Shown here one piece after another: positions 28,547-37,101 of a stretch of DNA of 64,000 bases. This stretch comes from Microvirga sp. (GTDB lineage: Bacteria; Pseudomonadota; Alphaproteobacteria; Rhizobiales; Beijerinckiaceae). A model generated the notes under the pieces. The model saw only the letters and a list, made by a program, of their open reading frames with translations. It was not told where the DNA came from and did not search any database. The stretch is from NCBI GenBank assembly GCA_031181145.1, contig JAPSLB010000003.1, positions 62,001 through 126,000 of the forward strand. The letters run 5' to 3'. How positions within the stretch are numbered: the first letter of the stretch is position 1; the number at the start of each line of letters is the position of its first letter. Position numbers and translations under genes: made by a program.

Positions 28547-28958
28547 AATCGTCTCGGCTCGAGCTGAAGCGGAGCGCGGACCTGCAAAAGGTCCGCGCTT
28601 TTCCTTTGGCGTCGGAAGACCTTCTTCCCCAGCACGTCTCCGGTTCATCAGGGCGCCGCTCGTGCTCGGACGCCCAGGGTCTTCCCGTTCGCGGAGAGGA
28701 ACGGCAGTGGGCGCCCGATCGGGTGAGAGCTCCAGGCATGTGCTACTGGCAACCCTCCTCCCACGGAAAGCCGGGTGTGCCGGACGTGCCGGAGAGAAAG
28801 CCCATCTCGGGGACGGCCGAGATAAGCGGGGAGGGAAGCCGGAGCTCGATCCCGAATCGGTTCACGCAGACCGGGAGGACGCCTCCCGTCATCTCCCCAT
28901 TTCCACGTCATGGCCGGATATGCCCCGGCGTCCCGACCGGAGGAGGGGCGGGCAGGGC
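28547..28958. other. Gene-free region between clpA operon and COG3146 gene
   Basis: Holds the clpA-operon terminator and, on the plus strand at about 28718-28790, a riboswitch-like string (GGTGAGAG ... CCAG-hairpin-CTGGCAACCC ... GGGTGTGCC) with no gene behind it. A degenerate GTCATGGCCGG repeat is near 28905. No open frame here looks real. Confidence 0.45.
28573..28604 (+). terminator. Intrinsic terminator of the clpS-clpA operon
   Basis: Ten-bp stem (28573-28582 with 28590-28599), seven-base loop with AAAA, then TTTTCC. Confidence 0.85.
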
Positions 28959-30134
28959 TCAGTCCTCTCCCCGGTGCCTGAACGGAGTTGCCTCCGCGAG
29001 CTCCTCGGTGGTCTCCGCCACATAGGCGCGCTCTTGGCTCAGATAGGCCTGCACTGCCTTTCTCAAGGAAGGGTCGGCGATGTCATGGGCCGAGGACGTG
29101 ATCACCGGCCTGTATCCGCGCGCCAGCTTGTGTTCGCCCTGGGCTCCCGCTTCCACGCGGTCGAGCCTGTGCGCGATGGCGAACTCGATGGCCTGGTAAT
29201 AGCAGACCTCGAAATGCAGGAAGGGGTGATCCTCGATGCAGCCCCAGTTGCGTCCATAGAGGCGCCTGTCGCCGATGAGATTGATGGCGCCGGCGATATA
29301 GCGACCCGTCCGCTTGGCCATGACGAGCAGGATCCTGTCGGCCAAGCGCTCGCCGAGGAGCGAGAAGAAGCGGCGGTTGAGGTACGGCCGTCCCCATTTG
29401 CGCGATCCCGTATCCATGTAGAAGGCGAAGAACGCATCCCAATGCGCCTCCGTGATCTTTGCGCCGGTCACCCACTCGATGGAAATCCCGTTCGCCAGCG
29501 CATCCCGCCGCTCCCGCTTGATGACCTTGCGCTTGCGGGAGGCCAGCGCCGCCAGGAAATCGTCGAAGCTGCCGTAATCGTCGTTGAACCAATGGAACTG
29601 CTGATCGTCCCTGCGCAGGAAGTCGTGACCGGTCAGCGCGGCGAGATCGTCCTGCTGGAGGAAGGTGGCATGGATCGAGGAGGCCCCGATCCGGTCCCGC
29701 AGGGCGCGCAGGCCCGCGATCAGATGGGCCCGCACGTCGTCGGCCTGCGCGCCGCACGGCACGAGAAGGCGGGGGCCGGTCACGGGGGTGAAGGGGACCG
29801 CGACCTGGAGCTTGGGATAATAATGCCCTCCCGCGCGCTCATAGGCGTCCGCCCAGGCATGGTCGAACACATACTCGCCCATGGAGTTGGACTTCACATA
29901 GCAGGGGGCAGCGCCGAGCAGCTTGCCGCTCCCGTCCTCGACCAGCACATGCACCGGAACCCAGCCGCTCCTGGGGCCGACGCAGCCGGAATCTTCGAGA
30001 GACGACAGGAAGGCGTGGGAAACGAAGGGATTGAACGGATCGTCCTCGTCCGAGCCCGCGCGAAGAGCGCAGGCGTCCCAGGCGGGAGCAGGAACCGCTT
30101 TCAGGCCTTGGGCGATTTTGACTTGAAAGGTCAC
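28959..30134 (-). CDS. GNAT-fold acyltransferase, COG3146 (peptidogalycan biosynthesis-like)
   Basis: 391-residue cytoplasmic protein of the COG3146/DUF482 family, related to FemABX-type aminoacyltransferases with two GNAT-like halves. Recognisable blocks are FVSHAFLSSLEDSGCVGPRSGW near residues 40-60, YPKLQVAVPFTPVTGPRLLV around 105-125, and CYYQAIEFAIAHRLDRVEAGAQGEHKLARGY toward the end. The reaction is unproven; transfer of an acyl or aminoacyl group to an envelope precursor is suggested by homology to FemAB. It stands alone, with a mosaic repeat between it and the gdpD homologue upstream. Confidence 0.85.
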   Translation of the reverse strand: MTFQVKIAQGLKAVPAPAWDACALRAGSDEDDPFNPFVSHAFLSSLEDSGCVGPRSGWVPVHVLVEDGSGKLLGAAPCYVKSNSMGEYVFDHAWADAYERAGGHYYPKLQVAVPFTPVTGPRLLVPCGAQADDVRAHLIAGLRALRDRIGASSIHATFLQQDDLAALTGHDFLRRDDQQFHWFNDDYGSFDDFLAALASRKRKVIKRERRDALANGISIEWVTGAKITEAHWDAFFAFYMDTGSRKWGRPYLNRRFFSLLGERLADRILLVMAKRTGRYIAGAINLIGDRRLYGRNWGCIEDHPFLHFEVCYYQAIEFAIAHRLDRVEAGAQGEHKLARGYRPVITSSAHDIADPSLRKAVQAYLSQERAYVAETTEELAEATPFRHRGED

Positions 30135-30163
30135 CGAATGGAAGGATCCCGCCGTTCGAGCCT

Positions 30164-30276
30164 AGCGCATCGTGCGAAAAAGCGGATCCGGTTCCTCGCA
30201 CGGAACGATGCGCTGCTTGAGGTCTGAAGCATCGGATGGATCCTGAAAGTGCAAATCCACTTTCGGGTCCGATGCT
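30164..30276 (+). repeat. Mosaic intergenic repeat, complete copy (two palindromes)
   Basis: First palindrome 30164-30214 (ends AGCGCATCG / CGATGCGCT, with GTGCG and CGCAC inside), second palindrome 30228-30276 (AGCATCGGA / TCCGATGCT with AAAGTG / CACTTT inside), joined by a 13-base linker. The same two-part element occurs in reverse orientation at 51892-52002, in part at 52265-52340 and in degraded form at 31634-31780. Confidence 0.85.
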
Positions 30277-30311
30277 CTAGAGCTAATCGCTCGGCGGGAT
30301 CGTTGCAATGG

Positions 30312-31064
30312 TCAGGGAATGAACCCTTCGAAGACCATCTGGTCGGCATGCTTCTCGGCGCGGGCGCGATCTTCCGGGTTGCGCACGGTCCAGGTCATGA
30401 CGGGGATCTGGCCCAGAAGCCTGGCCAGATAGGCCGAGGCGCAGGGCAGGTCCTTCACGCGCCAGGACAGGAACTGCGGCTGCGTCTCGGAAAAATGCAG
30501 CAGGTTCGCCATCCGGTGCTTCTGCTCAGGGCTCAGGAAGCTGTCGGATTTCGACGCATATTCCAGCTCGCCGATGAAGCCGCGCGTGATGTTCGGCGCA
30601 TGCTGGCGCAAGTAGGCCACGATGTCCGGATCGAAGGACTTAACCACGAAGGGGCCGCTGTAGTCGGCCAGGATCTCGACCACGCGTTTGGTCAGGCGCA
30701 TGTCGCCGTTGAACTTGCTCTTGATCTCGATGACCAGCGGCGTGCGCCCGGCGATCTTGGCAAGGTAATCCTTGAGCGCAGGAATCCTGTCCCCGCCCAT
30801 GGTGCCGGCAATCTCGATCCCGGTGAGGGCGGAAAGATTGCGCTCGATGACGGGACCCGTTTCGCCGGTGACGCGGTCGAGCTCGAAATCGTGGAAAACG
30901 ATGGCTTCGTTGTCGGCGGTCAGCTGAACGTCGAGTTCGATGGGGAAACCGCGCACGATGGCGGCTTCCGCGGCTGAAATCGTATTCTCGACGATGCCGT
31001 TCGCTTTGTCGTGGAGGCCGCGATGGGCGATGGGCTTCGCGACGAGCCAGCTGGGCGTGCTCAT
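30312..31064 (-). CDS. Glycerophosphodiester phosphodiesterase family protein
   Basis: 250-residue cytoplasmic enzyme of the GDPD family, which splits glycerophosphodiesters to glycerol-3-phosphate and an alcohol. Catalytic motifs are HRG (His14-Gly16 in AHRGLHD), ELD (Glu43, Asp45) and the acid-base histidine His58 in VFHDF. There is no signal peptide, as in E. coli UgpQ. The start overlaps the stop of the RidA gene by four bases (ATGA), so the pair is translated together. Confidence 0.9.
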   Translation of the reverse strand: MSTPSWLVAKPIAHRGLHDKANGIVENTISAAEAAIVRGFPIELDVQLTADNEAIVFHDFELDRVTGETGPVIERNLSALTGIEIAGTMGGDRIPALKDYLAKIAGRTPLVIEIKSKFNGDMRLTKRVVEILADYSGPFVVKSFDPDIVAYLRQHAPNITRGFIGELEYASKSDSFLSPEQKHRMANLLHFSETQPQFLSWRVKDLPCASAYLARLLGQIPVMTWTVRNPEDRARAEKHADQMVFEGFIP

Positions 31065-31531
31065 TTGACTTCGAACATTCCTTCGACTTCGACGCAGGCA
31101 TCAAGCGGCAGCTCCGCGACGCCGATGGTGGAGCGGGCATGGCGTCCCGCCTCGCCGAGCACCTCGACCATGAGGTCGGATGCGCCGTTCATCACGGGCG
31201 CGAGGGCCGCGAAGGTGGGAACCGCGTTGATGAAGCCGCCGAGACGGACGCAACGCACCACGTTGTCGAGGTCGCCGACAGCCGCCTTCAGCTGCGCGAG
31301 CAGGTTGATGGCGCACAGGCGCGCCGCCTGCTGGCCGACCTCGGGAGCAATCTCCGCGCCGAGCTTGCCCTTGTGGGCGTCGGCGAGCTTGCCGTCCTGG
31401 CCGAGGCAAAGCTGCCCGGAGATGACGACCAGATTGCCCGTACGCACAAACGGCACATAGTTCGCCACGGGGGCGGCCGGATTCGGCAGGGTGATGCCGA
31501 GGTCCTGAAGTTTCTTGTCGACTGCGCTCAT
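31061..31531 (-). CDS. RidA family (YjgF/YER057c/UK114) protein
   Basis: 156-residue protein of the RidA superfamily, longer than RidA proper and closest to the 'RidA-like' group with the N-terminal KLQDLGITLPNP. RidA members hydrolyse reactive enamine/imine intermediates. The arginine of the active site (Arg105 in E. coli) is typically in a C-R-V block; here CVRLGGFI is present. Deaminase activity is uncertain for this group. First gene of a two-gene leftward unit with the GDPD gene; start at 31531 is preferred because upstream residues in the open frame belong to the mosaic repeat. Confidence 0.85.
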   Translation of the reverse strand: MSAVDKKLQDLGITLPNPAAPVANYVPFVRTGNLVVISGQLCLGQDGKLADAHKGKLGAEIAPEVGQQAARLCAINLLAQLKAAVGDLDNVVRCVRLGGFINAVPTFAALAPVMNGASDLMVEVLGEAGRHARSTIGVAELPLDACVEVEGMFEVK

Positions 31532-31633
31532 GGAAGCCCTCTGCTTGCAACAGTGTGGGGGATTAGTGGCGGATGACGTCCGAGGACGCAAGCCGGAACA
31601 TTGCCCTGTCCTCAAGGTGCTCCTATTTTCGAT

Positions 31634-31780
31634 TGGCGCTTCGTGCGGATCCGGACCTCGTGGGCGAAGAGTGGGCTCGACCTTCGAGAGCACGGCCCTT
31701 CGGATCCGCACCGAACGATGCGCCGTTTGAGCAAGGGGAGCCTCGGATGGATTCCGGAAGTGGTTTCCACTTTTCACGAC
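31634..31780 (+). repeat. Mosaic intergenic repeat, degraded copy
   Basis: Left arm GCGCTTCGTGCGGATCCGG (about 31636-31654) and right arm GGATCCGCACCGAACGATGC match the first palindrome of the copy at 30164, but with an interruption of about 45 bases between them. CTCGGATGGATTCCGGAAGTG and the following CCACTTTT match the left half of the second palindrome; the closing arm is lost. It lies in the gap upstream of eipB. Confidence 0.65.
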
Positions 31781-31809
31781 CTCTGCCCTGGGCGAATTCT
31801 GGAGATGAC

Positions 31810-32646
31810 ATGCGTTCCCTCATCGTGGCCACCGGCCTTTCCTTCGCTGTGCTTGCCCCCGCCTGGGCTCAGGCCGCGAAAGCCCCTGTTCGCCTCGTTC
31901 CGCACAGGGCTGTGTATGACCTGTCGCTTCTCCAATCCGGAGGCTCCAAGGGCGTCGGGTCGGCAAGGGGGCGCATCGCCATGGAGTTCGGCGGCGATGC
32001 CTGCGACGGCTACACCCTGAAATACCGTCAGGTCACTGTGCTCGAAAGCAGCGAGGGGGGCTCGCGCACCCTCGATACTCAGACTGCGACCTACGAGTCG
32101 GGCGATGGCCTGTCCATGCGCTTCAAGAGCAGCTCGACGGTCCAGGGCCTCGTGCGCGACGGCATCGACGGCGATGCGCAGCTGCGGCCCGACGGGTCCC
32201 TCGACGTGCGCTTCAATCAGCCCCGGAACGATAGCTTCGCGGCCACGGGACAGCCGGTCTTCCCGACCGAGCACATGAAGCGTCTCATCGAGATGGCCCG
32301 GAACGGGGAGCGCACTTATTCCGCGCGGGTCTACGACGGCTCGGACGACGGCAAGAAGGTTTACGAGACCCTGAGCGTGATCGGCTCCCGGATCGAGCCG
32401 GGAGCAGGCGGGGACATGGAGGAGCCCGCGCGCCAGGAGGCGCTGGCGAGAAATCCTCGCTGGCCGGTCACCATCAGCTATTTCGAGGAAGGCAACGCCG
32501 ACCGGGAGCCGGCCTATACGATTTCCTTCGAGCTGTATGAGAACGGGATCGCTCGCTCCCTGAAGATCAATTACGGCGAGTTTGCCCTCAAAGGCGACCT
32601 CAAGAGCCTGGAGGTTCAGTCCGCCACGAGCGCCTGTCAGCGCTGA
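31810..32646 (+). CDS. eipB: Cell envelope integrity protein EipB (DUF1849)
   Basis: Periplasmic beta-spiral protein needed for envelope integrity in Brucella and conserved in the order. 278 residues with a signal peptide (cleavage after AWAQA, near residue 22), the opening PHRAVYDLSLL, and the two conserved cysteines, Cys65 in GGDACDGY and Cys276 in the last five residues, which form the family disulfide. The ATG at 31810 with GGAG upstream excludes the mosaic-repeat sequence that an earlier in-frame start would translate. The 3' end overlaps the convergent dinB by ten bases. Confidence 0.92.
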   Translation: MRSLIVATGLSFAVLAPAWAQAAKAPVRLVPHRAVYDLSLLQSGGSKGVGSARGRIAMEFGGDACDGYTLKYRQVTVLESSEGGSRTLDTQTATYESGDGLSMRFKSSSTVQGLVRDGIDGDAQLRPDGSLDVRFNQPRNDSFAATGQPVFPTEHMKRLIEMARNGERTYSARVYDGSDDGKKVYETLSVIGSRIEPGAGGDMEEPARQEALARNPRWPVTISYFEEGNADREPAYTISFELYENGIARSLKINYGEFALKGDLKSLEVQSATSACQR

Positions 32647-33914
32647 GGTTTGTTGCGGAGCGCGATGCCCTTCTGAAGGGCGCCCGCGCCGAACTTGTCA
32701 CGGATCCTGTCGATGGCCGATTCCATCTTGGCCTGCTTGATCACGCCCTGATCGGCGAGATCGCCGCGATCCGCCTCGGCCGCATCGCACAGATCCGCCG
32801 CTCCGATGCCGATGAGGCGATAGGCCGTGCCGTCGCAGGCCGCTTTCAGAAGTTGACGGGCCGGTTCGAAGAGGCGCGCGGCGAGCTGCGTCGGGGCCAT
32901 GCCCGAGCGGGTACGGGTGAGGAGGCGAAACTCCCTGTCCTTCAGCTTCAGGGTCACGCTGCGTCCGGCGAGACCCGCGGCCTTCAGGCGGCGCGATACT
33001 TTCTCGGACAGGCGCCAGAGGATCGGCTCCAGGTCTTCGAAGGATCGGAGGTCGCTCTCGAAGGTCGTTTCCGCCGAGATGCTCTTGGTTTCCCGCTCCG
33101 GCGTCACGCGACGGGCATCCTCGCCCCAGGCGAGGCGCGAGAGGCGCTGCGCATCCCGGCCCAGCGCCTCGAACAGGGTCTTCAGGGAAACCTCTCGCAG
33201 ATGCTCGATCCGCGTTACGCCCACTTTCGCGAGCCGCGCCTGAGCGGAGGCTCCGATGCCGGGAATGACGCCGACCGGCTTGTCGGCGAGAAAATCCGGG
33301 GCCTCCTCGCGCCCGATGATCGAGAAGCCTCGCGGTTTCTGGAAGTCGGAGGCGATCTTGGCGAGGAACTTGTTGTAGGAAAGTCCCACGGAGATCGTGA
33401 TCCCGATCTCCTTCTCCACCTTGTGGGCGAAGCGGGCCAGCGTCAGGGCAGGGCTCCCGTGGTGGAGACGCTCCGTACCCGTCAGGTCGAGGAAGGCCTC
33501 GTCGATGGAAACCGGCTCGACCAGGGGCGTCAGCTCCAGCATCAGCGCGCGTACCTCGTGCCCTGCCTTGCGATATTTCTCGCCGTTGGGCGGGATCACC
33601 ACCGCGTGGGGGCAGAGCTTGAGGGCCTGGAACATGGGCATGGCGGAGCGCACCCCATAGGTTCGCGCCACGTAGCAGGCGGTGGACACCACGCCGCGCT
33701 TGCCGCCGCCGATGATCACCGGCTTGTCGGCGAGAGACGGATCGTCCCGCTTCTCCACCGCCGCGAAGAAGGCATCGCAATCCACGTGGGCGATGGAAAG
33801 CTGGTCGCGCTCCATGTGCCGCAACAGGCGCGGAGACCCGCAAGCCTCGCATCGCCCTACCAGCGGCGAGGCTGCGAGGCTCAGGCAATCGCGGCAGAAG
33901 GGGGCGTTGCTCAT
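32637..33914 (-). CDS. dinB: DNA polymerase IV (Y-family) with N-terminal CxxC extension
   Basis: Error-prone translesion polymerase, 425 residues. The catalytic aspartates are in AHVDCDAFFAAVE (Asp45, Asp47) and SIDEAF (Asp138, Glu139), with the helix-hairpin-helix GIGASAQARLAKVGV and a C-terminal little-finger domain ending around 350, then a tail without an obvious QLxLF clamp-binding peptide. The first 34 residues form a CX2C-X11-CX2C pattern (Cys7, 10, 22, 25) that looks like a small zinc ribbon, absent in E. coli DinB. The start at 33914 includes this extension; 33812 (MERDQLS) would give the classical length. Confidence 0.9.
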   Translation of the reverse strand: MSNAPFCRDCLSLAASPLVGRCEACGSPRLLRHMERDQLSIAHVDCDAFFAAVEKRDDPSLADKPVIIGGGKRGVVSTACYVARTYGVRSAMPMFQALKLCPHAVVIPPNGEKYRKAGHEVRALMLELTPLVEPVSIDEAFLDLTGTERLHHGSPALTLARFAHKVEKEIGITISVGLSYNKFLAKIASDFQKPRGFSIIGREEAPDFLADKPVGVIPGIGASAQARLAKVGVTRIEHLREVSLKTLFEALGRDAQRLSRLAWGEDARRVTPERETKSISAETTFESDLRSFEDLEPILWRLSEKVSRRLKAAGLAGRSVTLKLKDREFRLLTRTRSGMAPTQLAARLFEPARQLLKAACDGTAYRLIGIGAADLCDAAEADRGDLADQGVIKQAKMESAIDRIRDKFGAGALQKGIALRNKPQR

Positions 33915-33942
33915 GGGGTGCAGGGGATCTGGGGCCGGGCGA

Positions 33943-34233
33943 TCACTCGAACTCGGAGGGAGAGAGGGTCCAATGCGCCGCCATGACGTGCTCGGGCTTG
34001 GTGTTCAGCTCCTTCGCCAGGGCGATCAGCAGGGGCTCGTCGGAGGCCACGTAATCCAGAATTCCGGCGAAAAAGCCGGGTTCGGAGGCCGCGGAGCGGA
34101 TGGTGTCGGGTCTCAGCCCCGAAACGGCCAGAAAGCGGCCCATACGTTCCTCGTCGCTCGTGATGAACGCGAAGGCGCTGACTGCGACGTTTTCGGCCTC
34201 GTCCCTGTTCATCTTTTTTAAGGGAGTGTTCAT
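33943..34233 (-). CDS. DUF3572 family protein
   Basis: 96-residue acidic helical protein of a family confined to alphaproteobacteria and of unknown function. The block AFAFITSDEERMGRFLAVSGLRP and the ending HWTLSPSEFE are typical. It commonly lies beside divK, as it does here, with the two genes divergent and 100 bases apart. The ATG at 34233 is chosen over GTG 34248; neither has a strong ribosome-binding site. Confidence 0.82.
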   Translation of the reverse strand: MNTPLKKMNRDEAENVAVSAFAFITSDEERMGRFLAVSGLRPDTIRSAASEPGFFAGILDYVASDEPLLIALAKELNTKPEHVMAAHWTLSPSEFE

Positions 34234-34333
34234 GCTGTCGGTTTGCACTTCATCAATAGGTTATGCCTTAACTATACCATTCTTAGAAGAAATGGGTCGG
34301 TGAAATGCCGCGTCGGGCCCAAGGACAGTGCCA

Positions 34334-34717
34334 ATGAAGAAGACCGTGCTCATCGTTGAGGACAACGAACTCAACATGAAGCTCTTCAACGATCTCCTCG
34401 AGGCCCATGGCTATGCCACGCTGAAAACCAGCCACGGCATCGAAGCCATGGAGCTGGCGCGCGCCCATAAGCCGGACCTGATTCTCATGGACATCCAGCT
34501 GCCCGAGGTGTCGGGCCTCGAAGTCACGCGCTGGCTCAAGGCCGATGAGGAGCTGAAGTCCATCCCCGTGATCGCGATCACCGCCTTCGCCATGAAGGGA
34601 GACGAGGAGCGAATCAGGGAAGGGGGATGCGAAGCCTATATGTCCAAACCGATTTCCGTGGCCAAGTTCATCGCTACTGTGAAAACATACCTGGAGGCGG
34701 ATGGAGCCTCTTCCTAG
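34334..34717 (+). CDS. divK: Cell-cycle response regulator DivK
   Basis: Single-domain receiver protein of 127 residues that controls the PleC/DivJ-DivL-CckA-CtrA pathway. The phosphorylation site is Asp53 in [13 protein letters not shown], with acidic pocket Glu9-Asp10, Thr83 and Lys105. The block [27 protein letters not shown] is near-invariant in DivK proteins. AAGGA stands eight bases before the ATG at 34334. No pleD gene follows, unlike in Caulobacter. Confidence 0.94.
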   Translation: MKKTVLIVEDNELNMKLFNDLLEAHGYATLKTSHGIEAMELARAHKPDLILMDIQLPEVSGLEVTRWLKADEELKSIPVIAITAFAMKGDEERIREGGCEAYMSKPISVAKFIATVKTYLEADGASS

Positions 34718-35223
34718 CTGTCAAGCCGAGGCGGGCGCATTTTTCCGGCAATCTTGGCCGTCCCATTAACTTTTCTGGGAAAATGCAGCTTTTCAGGCAC
34801 ATAGGCGCTTGCATCGGCCCATGTTTCCAATATGTTCAAGCTAACTTTCCGCCGAGGCGGAAGAAATGCCCTACGGATGCTCAGGTCCGCCGCATCTCCT
34901 GGGACTTCGTGGGCTCGGCCAGGCTGGAAGCGGATCGTTGCCTCCTCAACACCGCTTCCGGCCGGCCACCTTCCCAAGGTTCAGACAGCGCCGCAAGGCG
35001 CTTTTTTGTTGCCGGCCTCGCAGCCTCCACCCTGTCCCCGCTCCCTGCACGCTCTAGCTCTCCTTCGGCATCCAGCCGCGTTCCGGAGGGCCGGGAACGC
35101 GAATCGGAATTGTTCACAGGGCTTCAGCTTGCAGGTTAAGCTTGGCCGTGACTATTGGGACGAATAGCCGATGCCGCTGGGGAATAGGCCCTGGAGGGCA
35201 CCGGCCCGGAAAGGGGATCGACC
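34718..35223. other. Gene-free region between divK and adenine deaminase
   Basis: No protein-like open frame. A compact terminator at 34987-35008 lies 270 bases after divK, far for a simple divK terminator, so a short untranslated RNA or a long divK 3' UTR is possible. The rest up to the ade start shows nothing recognisable; no purine riboswitch is seen. Confidence 0.5.
34987..35008 (+). terminator. Intrinsic terminator downstream of divK
   Basis: Six-bp stem AGCGCC / GGCGCT with a GCAA tetraloop and a run of seven Ts. Confidence 0.85.
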
Positions 35224-37062
35224 ATGGATCATCGCACGCCTTCACTGCCCCCGAAATCGTCTCTGACACGGTTTTCCGTGGCTCCCCTGTCCACCATGAC
35301 CCGGCGGCTGGCGGATGTCGCCTCCGGCCGCGCTCCTGCCGATCTGGTGATTACCGGCGCGCGGGTGCTGTCGACCTATAGCGAGCGCATCGCCGCCGAG
35401 CGCGAGGTGTGGATTGCGGGCGGCCGCGTCGCGGCGGTGAAGCCCGCCGGTTCCTACACCCGGGTGAACGGCACGCCCGGGCGGGTCTACGACGCGAAGG
35501 GCGGCATCATCGCGCCGGGTCTCGTCGATCCGCATATCCATATCGAGAGCAGCATGGTGACCGCCTGTGCCTACGCGGAGGCCGCGCTGCTCAACGGCAC
35601 CACCACGATCTTCTGCGACAGTCACGAGATCGGCAACGTCATGGACGCCGCCGGCATCGAGATGATGCTGGAAGATGCCCGCCATGCGCCGCTCTCCATC
35701 TTCCTCACCGTGCCGAGCACCGTTCCCGCCACCTCTCCGGATCTGGAAACCGCCGGCGGCGACCTGACTCCTGAAAAGATCGCGGCGCTCTTCGACCGCT
35801 GGCCGGAGGCCGCGGCGCTCGGAGAGAAGATGGATTTCGTGCCCGTCACCATGGGTGACGAGCGAAGCCACGCCATCCTGGCCGCCGCCCTCGAACGTGG
35901 AAAGCCCGTCTCCGGCCACATCTACGGGCGCGAGTTCGTGGCCGCCTATGCGGCGAGCGGCGTCACGGACACGCACGAGGCCATCGACCGCGACATCGCC
36001 GACGACCTGCTCGACGCGGGCATCTGGATCTTCCTGCGCGGCGGCCCTCCCACGACTCCGTGGCACTCGCTCCCTGAAGCCATCAAGACCATCACGGAGC
36101 TCGGCGCCTCGCACAAGCGCATCTGCGTCTGCACGGACGACCGCGACGCGGACGATCTCATGATGTTCGGCATGGATTGGGTGACGCGGGAGGCGCGCCG
36201 CGCGGGGATGAGCCGCGAGCAGGCCTGGAGCATGGGCTCGCTCCATCCGGCGACGCGCTTCGGCATGGAAGGGGAGATCGGCGGTCTCGGTGGCGGACGC
36301 CGTGCCGACGTGGTGCTGCTCGACGACGAGCTGCAGGTGCGAAACACCTGGTATGGCGGCGAGCTCGTGGTCGAGGACAAGAAGATCACCCCCGTTCTCG
36401 ATCAGGCGCTCTCCCATCGCTACCGTTATCCGGATGCGGCCTATCGCACGGTGCATATTCCGAGCCTTCCGAAGCTCGTTCCGGAGCTTCCGGCCCAGGC
36501 CTGCACCGCGAACGTTATCCGCGTCGCGCTGCCGGGAATCGTGCTCTTCCACGACAAGGTGAAGCTGGAAAAGGAGGAGAGCTGGGACGCGTTGCTCTCC
36601 AAGAACGGCCTGACCTTCGTGACGGTCATCGAACGCCATGGGCGCACCGGCGGCAAAGGCGTTGCGCACGGGCTTCTCAAGGATTTCGGCCTGGATAGCG
36701 GTGCGGTGGCGAGCAGCGTTGGGCATGATTCCCACAACATCATCGTGGCCGGGACGAACGAGGCCGATATGCGCGTGGCTCTCGAGGCGCTCATCGGATC
36801 GCAGGGCGGCGTCTGCGTGGTGGACCGCGGCGAGATCGTCGCCATGGTGCCGCTGCCGGTCGCAGGGCTTCTTTCCGACAAGCGCGTGACGGAAGTCGCC
36901 GAGGAGACGCGCGCGCTGAAGGAGGCATGGGACAAGGCTGGCTGCAAGATCCCCTATATGGGCTTCAACCTGATCCCCCTCTCGGTGATCCCGGAGATCC
37001 GCATCACGGATAAGGGCCTGGTGCTCGTGCCCGAAATGGAGCTTGTGCCGCTCTACGAATAG
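35224..37062 (+). CDS. ade: Adenine deaminase (amidohydrolase family)
   Basis: Converts adenine to hypoxanthine and ammonia for purine salvage. 612 residues; the amidohydrolase metal site opens with [13 protein letters not shown] (His104, His106), typical of Ade, and the second metal region includes SGHIYG and the aspartate in [12 protein letters not shown]-terminal domain of about 200 residues with [16 protein letters not shown] completes the family plan. The N-terminal 25 residues are longer than usual; ATG 35296 (MTRRLADV) is an alternative start. It is a single gene facing the FUSC gene. Confidence 0.92.
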   Translation: MDHRTPSLPPKSSLTRFSVAPLSTMTRRLADVASGRAPADLVITGARVLSTYSERIAAEREVWIAGGRVAAVKPAGSYTRVNGTPGRVYDAKGGIIAPGLVDPHIHIESSMVTACAYAEAALLNGTTTIFCDSHEIGNVMDAAGIEMMLEDARHAPLSIFLTVPSTVPATSPDLETAGGDLTPEKIAALFDRWPEAAALGEKMDFVPVTMGDERSHAILAAALERGKPVSGHIYGREFVAAYAASGVTDTHEAIDRDIADDLLDAGIWIFLRGGPPTTPWHSLPEAIKTITELGASHKRICVCTDDRDADDLMMFGMDWVTREARRAGMSREQAWSMGSLHPATRFGMEGEIGGLGGGRRADVVLLDDELQVRNTWYGGELVVEDKKITPVLDQALSHRYRYPDAAYRTVHIPSLPKLVPELPAQACTANVIRVALPGIVLFHDKVKLEKEESWDALLSKNGLTFVTVIERHGRTGGKGVAHGLLKDFGLDSGAVASSVGHDSHNIIVAGTNEADMRVALEALIGSQGGVCVVDRGEIVAMVPLPVAGLLSDKRVTEVAEETRALKEAWDKAGCKIPYMGFNLIPLSVIPEIRITDKGLVLVPEMELVPLYE

Positions 37063-37101
37063 GCGACCTGCGCCGAGCCGGTGCCGGAGCAGAATAGCCG
37101 A

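Noticed and set aside
28547-28958. Coding potential on the plus strand continuing into a 521-codon frame
   Set aside because: The frame runs antisense through the COG3146 gene, lacks a ribosome-binding site and has shadow-like composition.
34718-35223. Purine riboswitch in front of adenine deaminase
   Set aside because: The conserved purine-aptamer core loops are not present; this class is rare in alphaproteobacteria.
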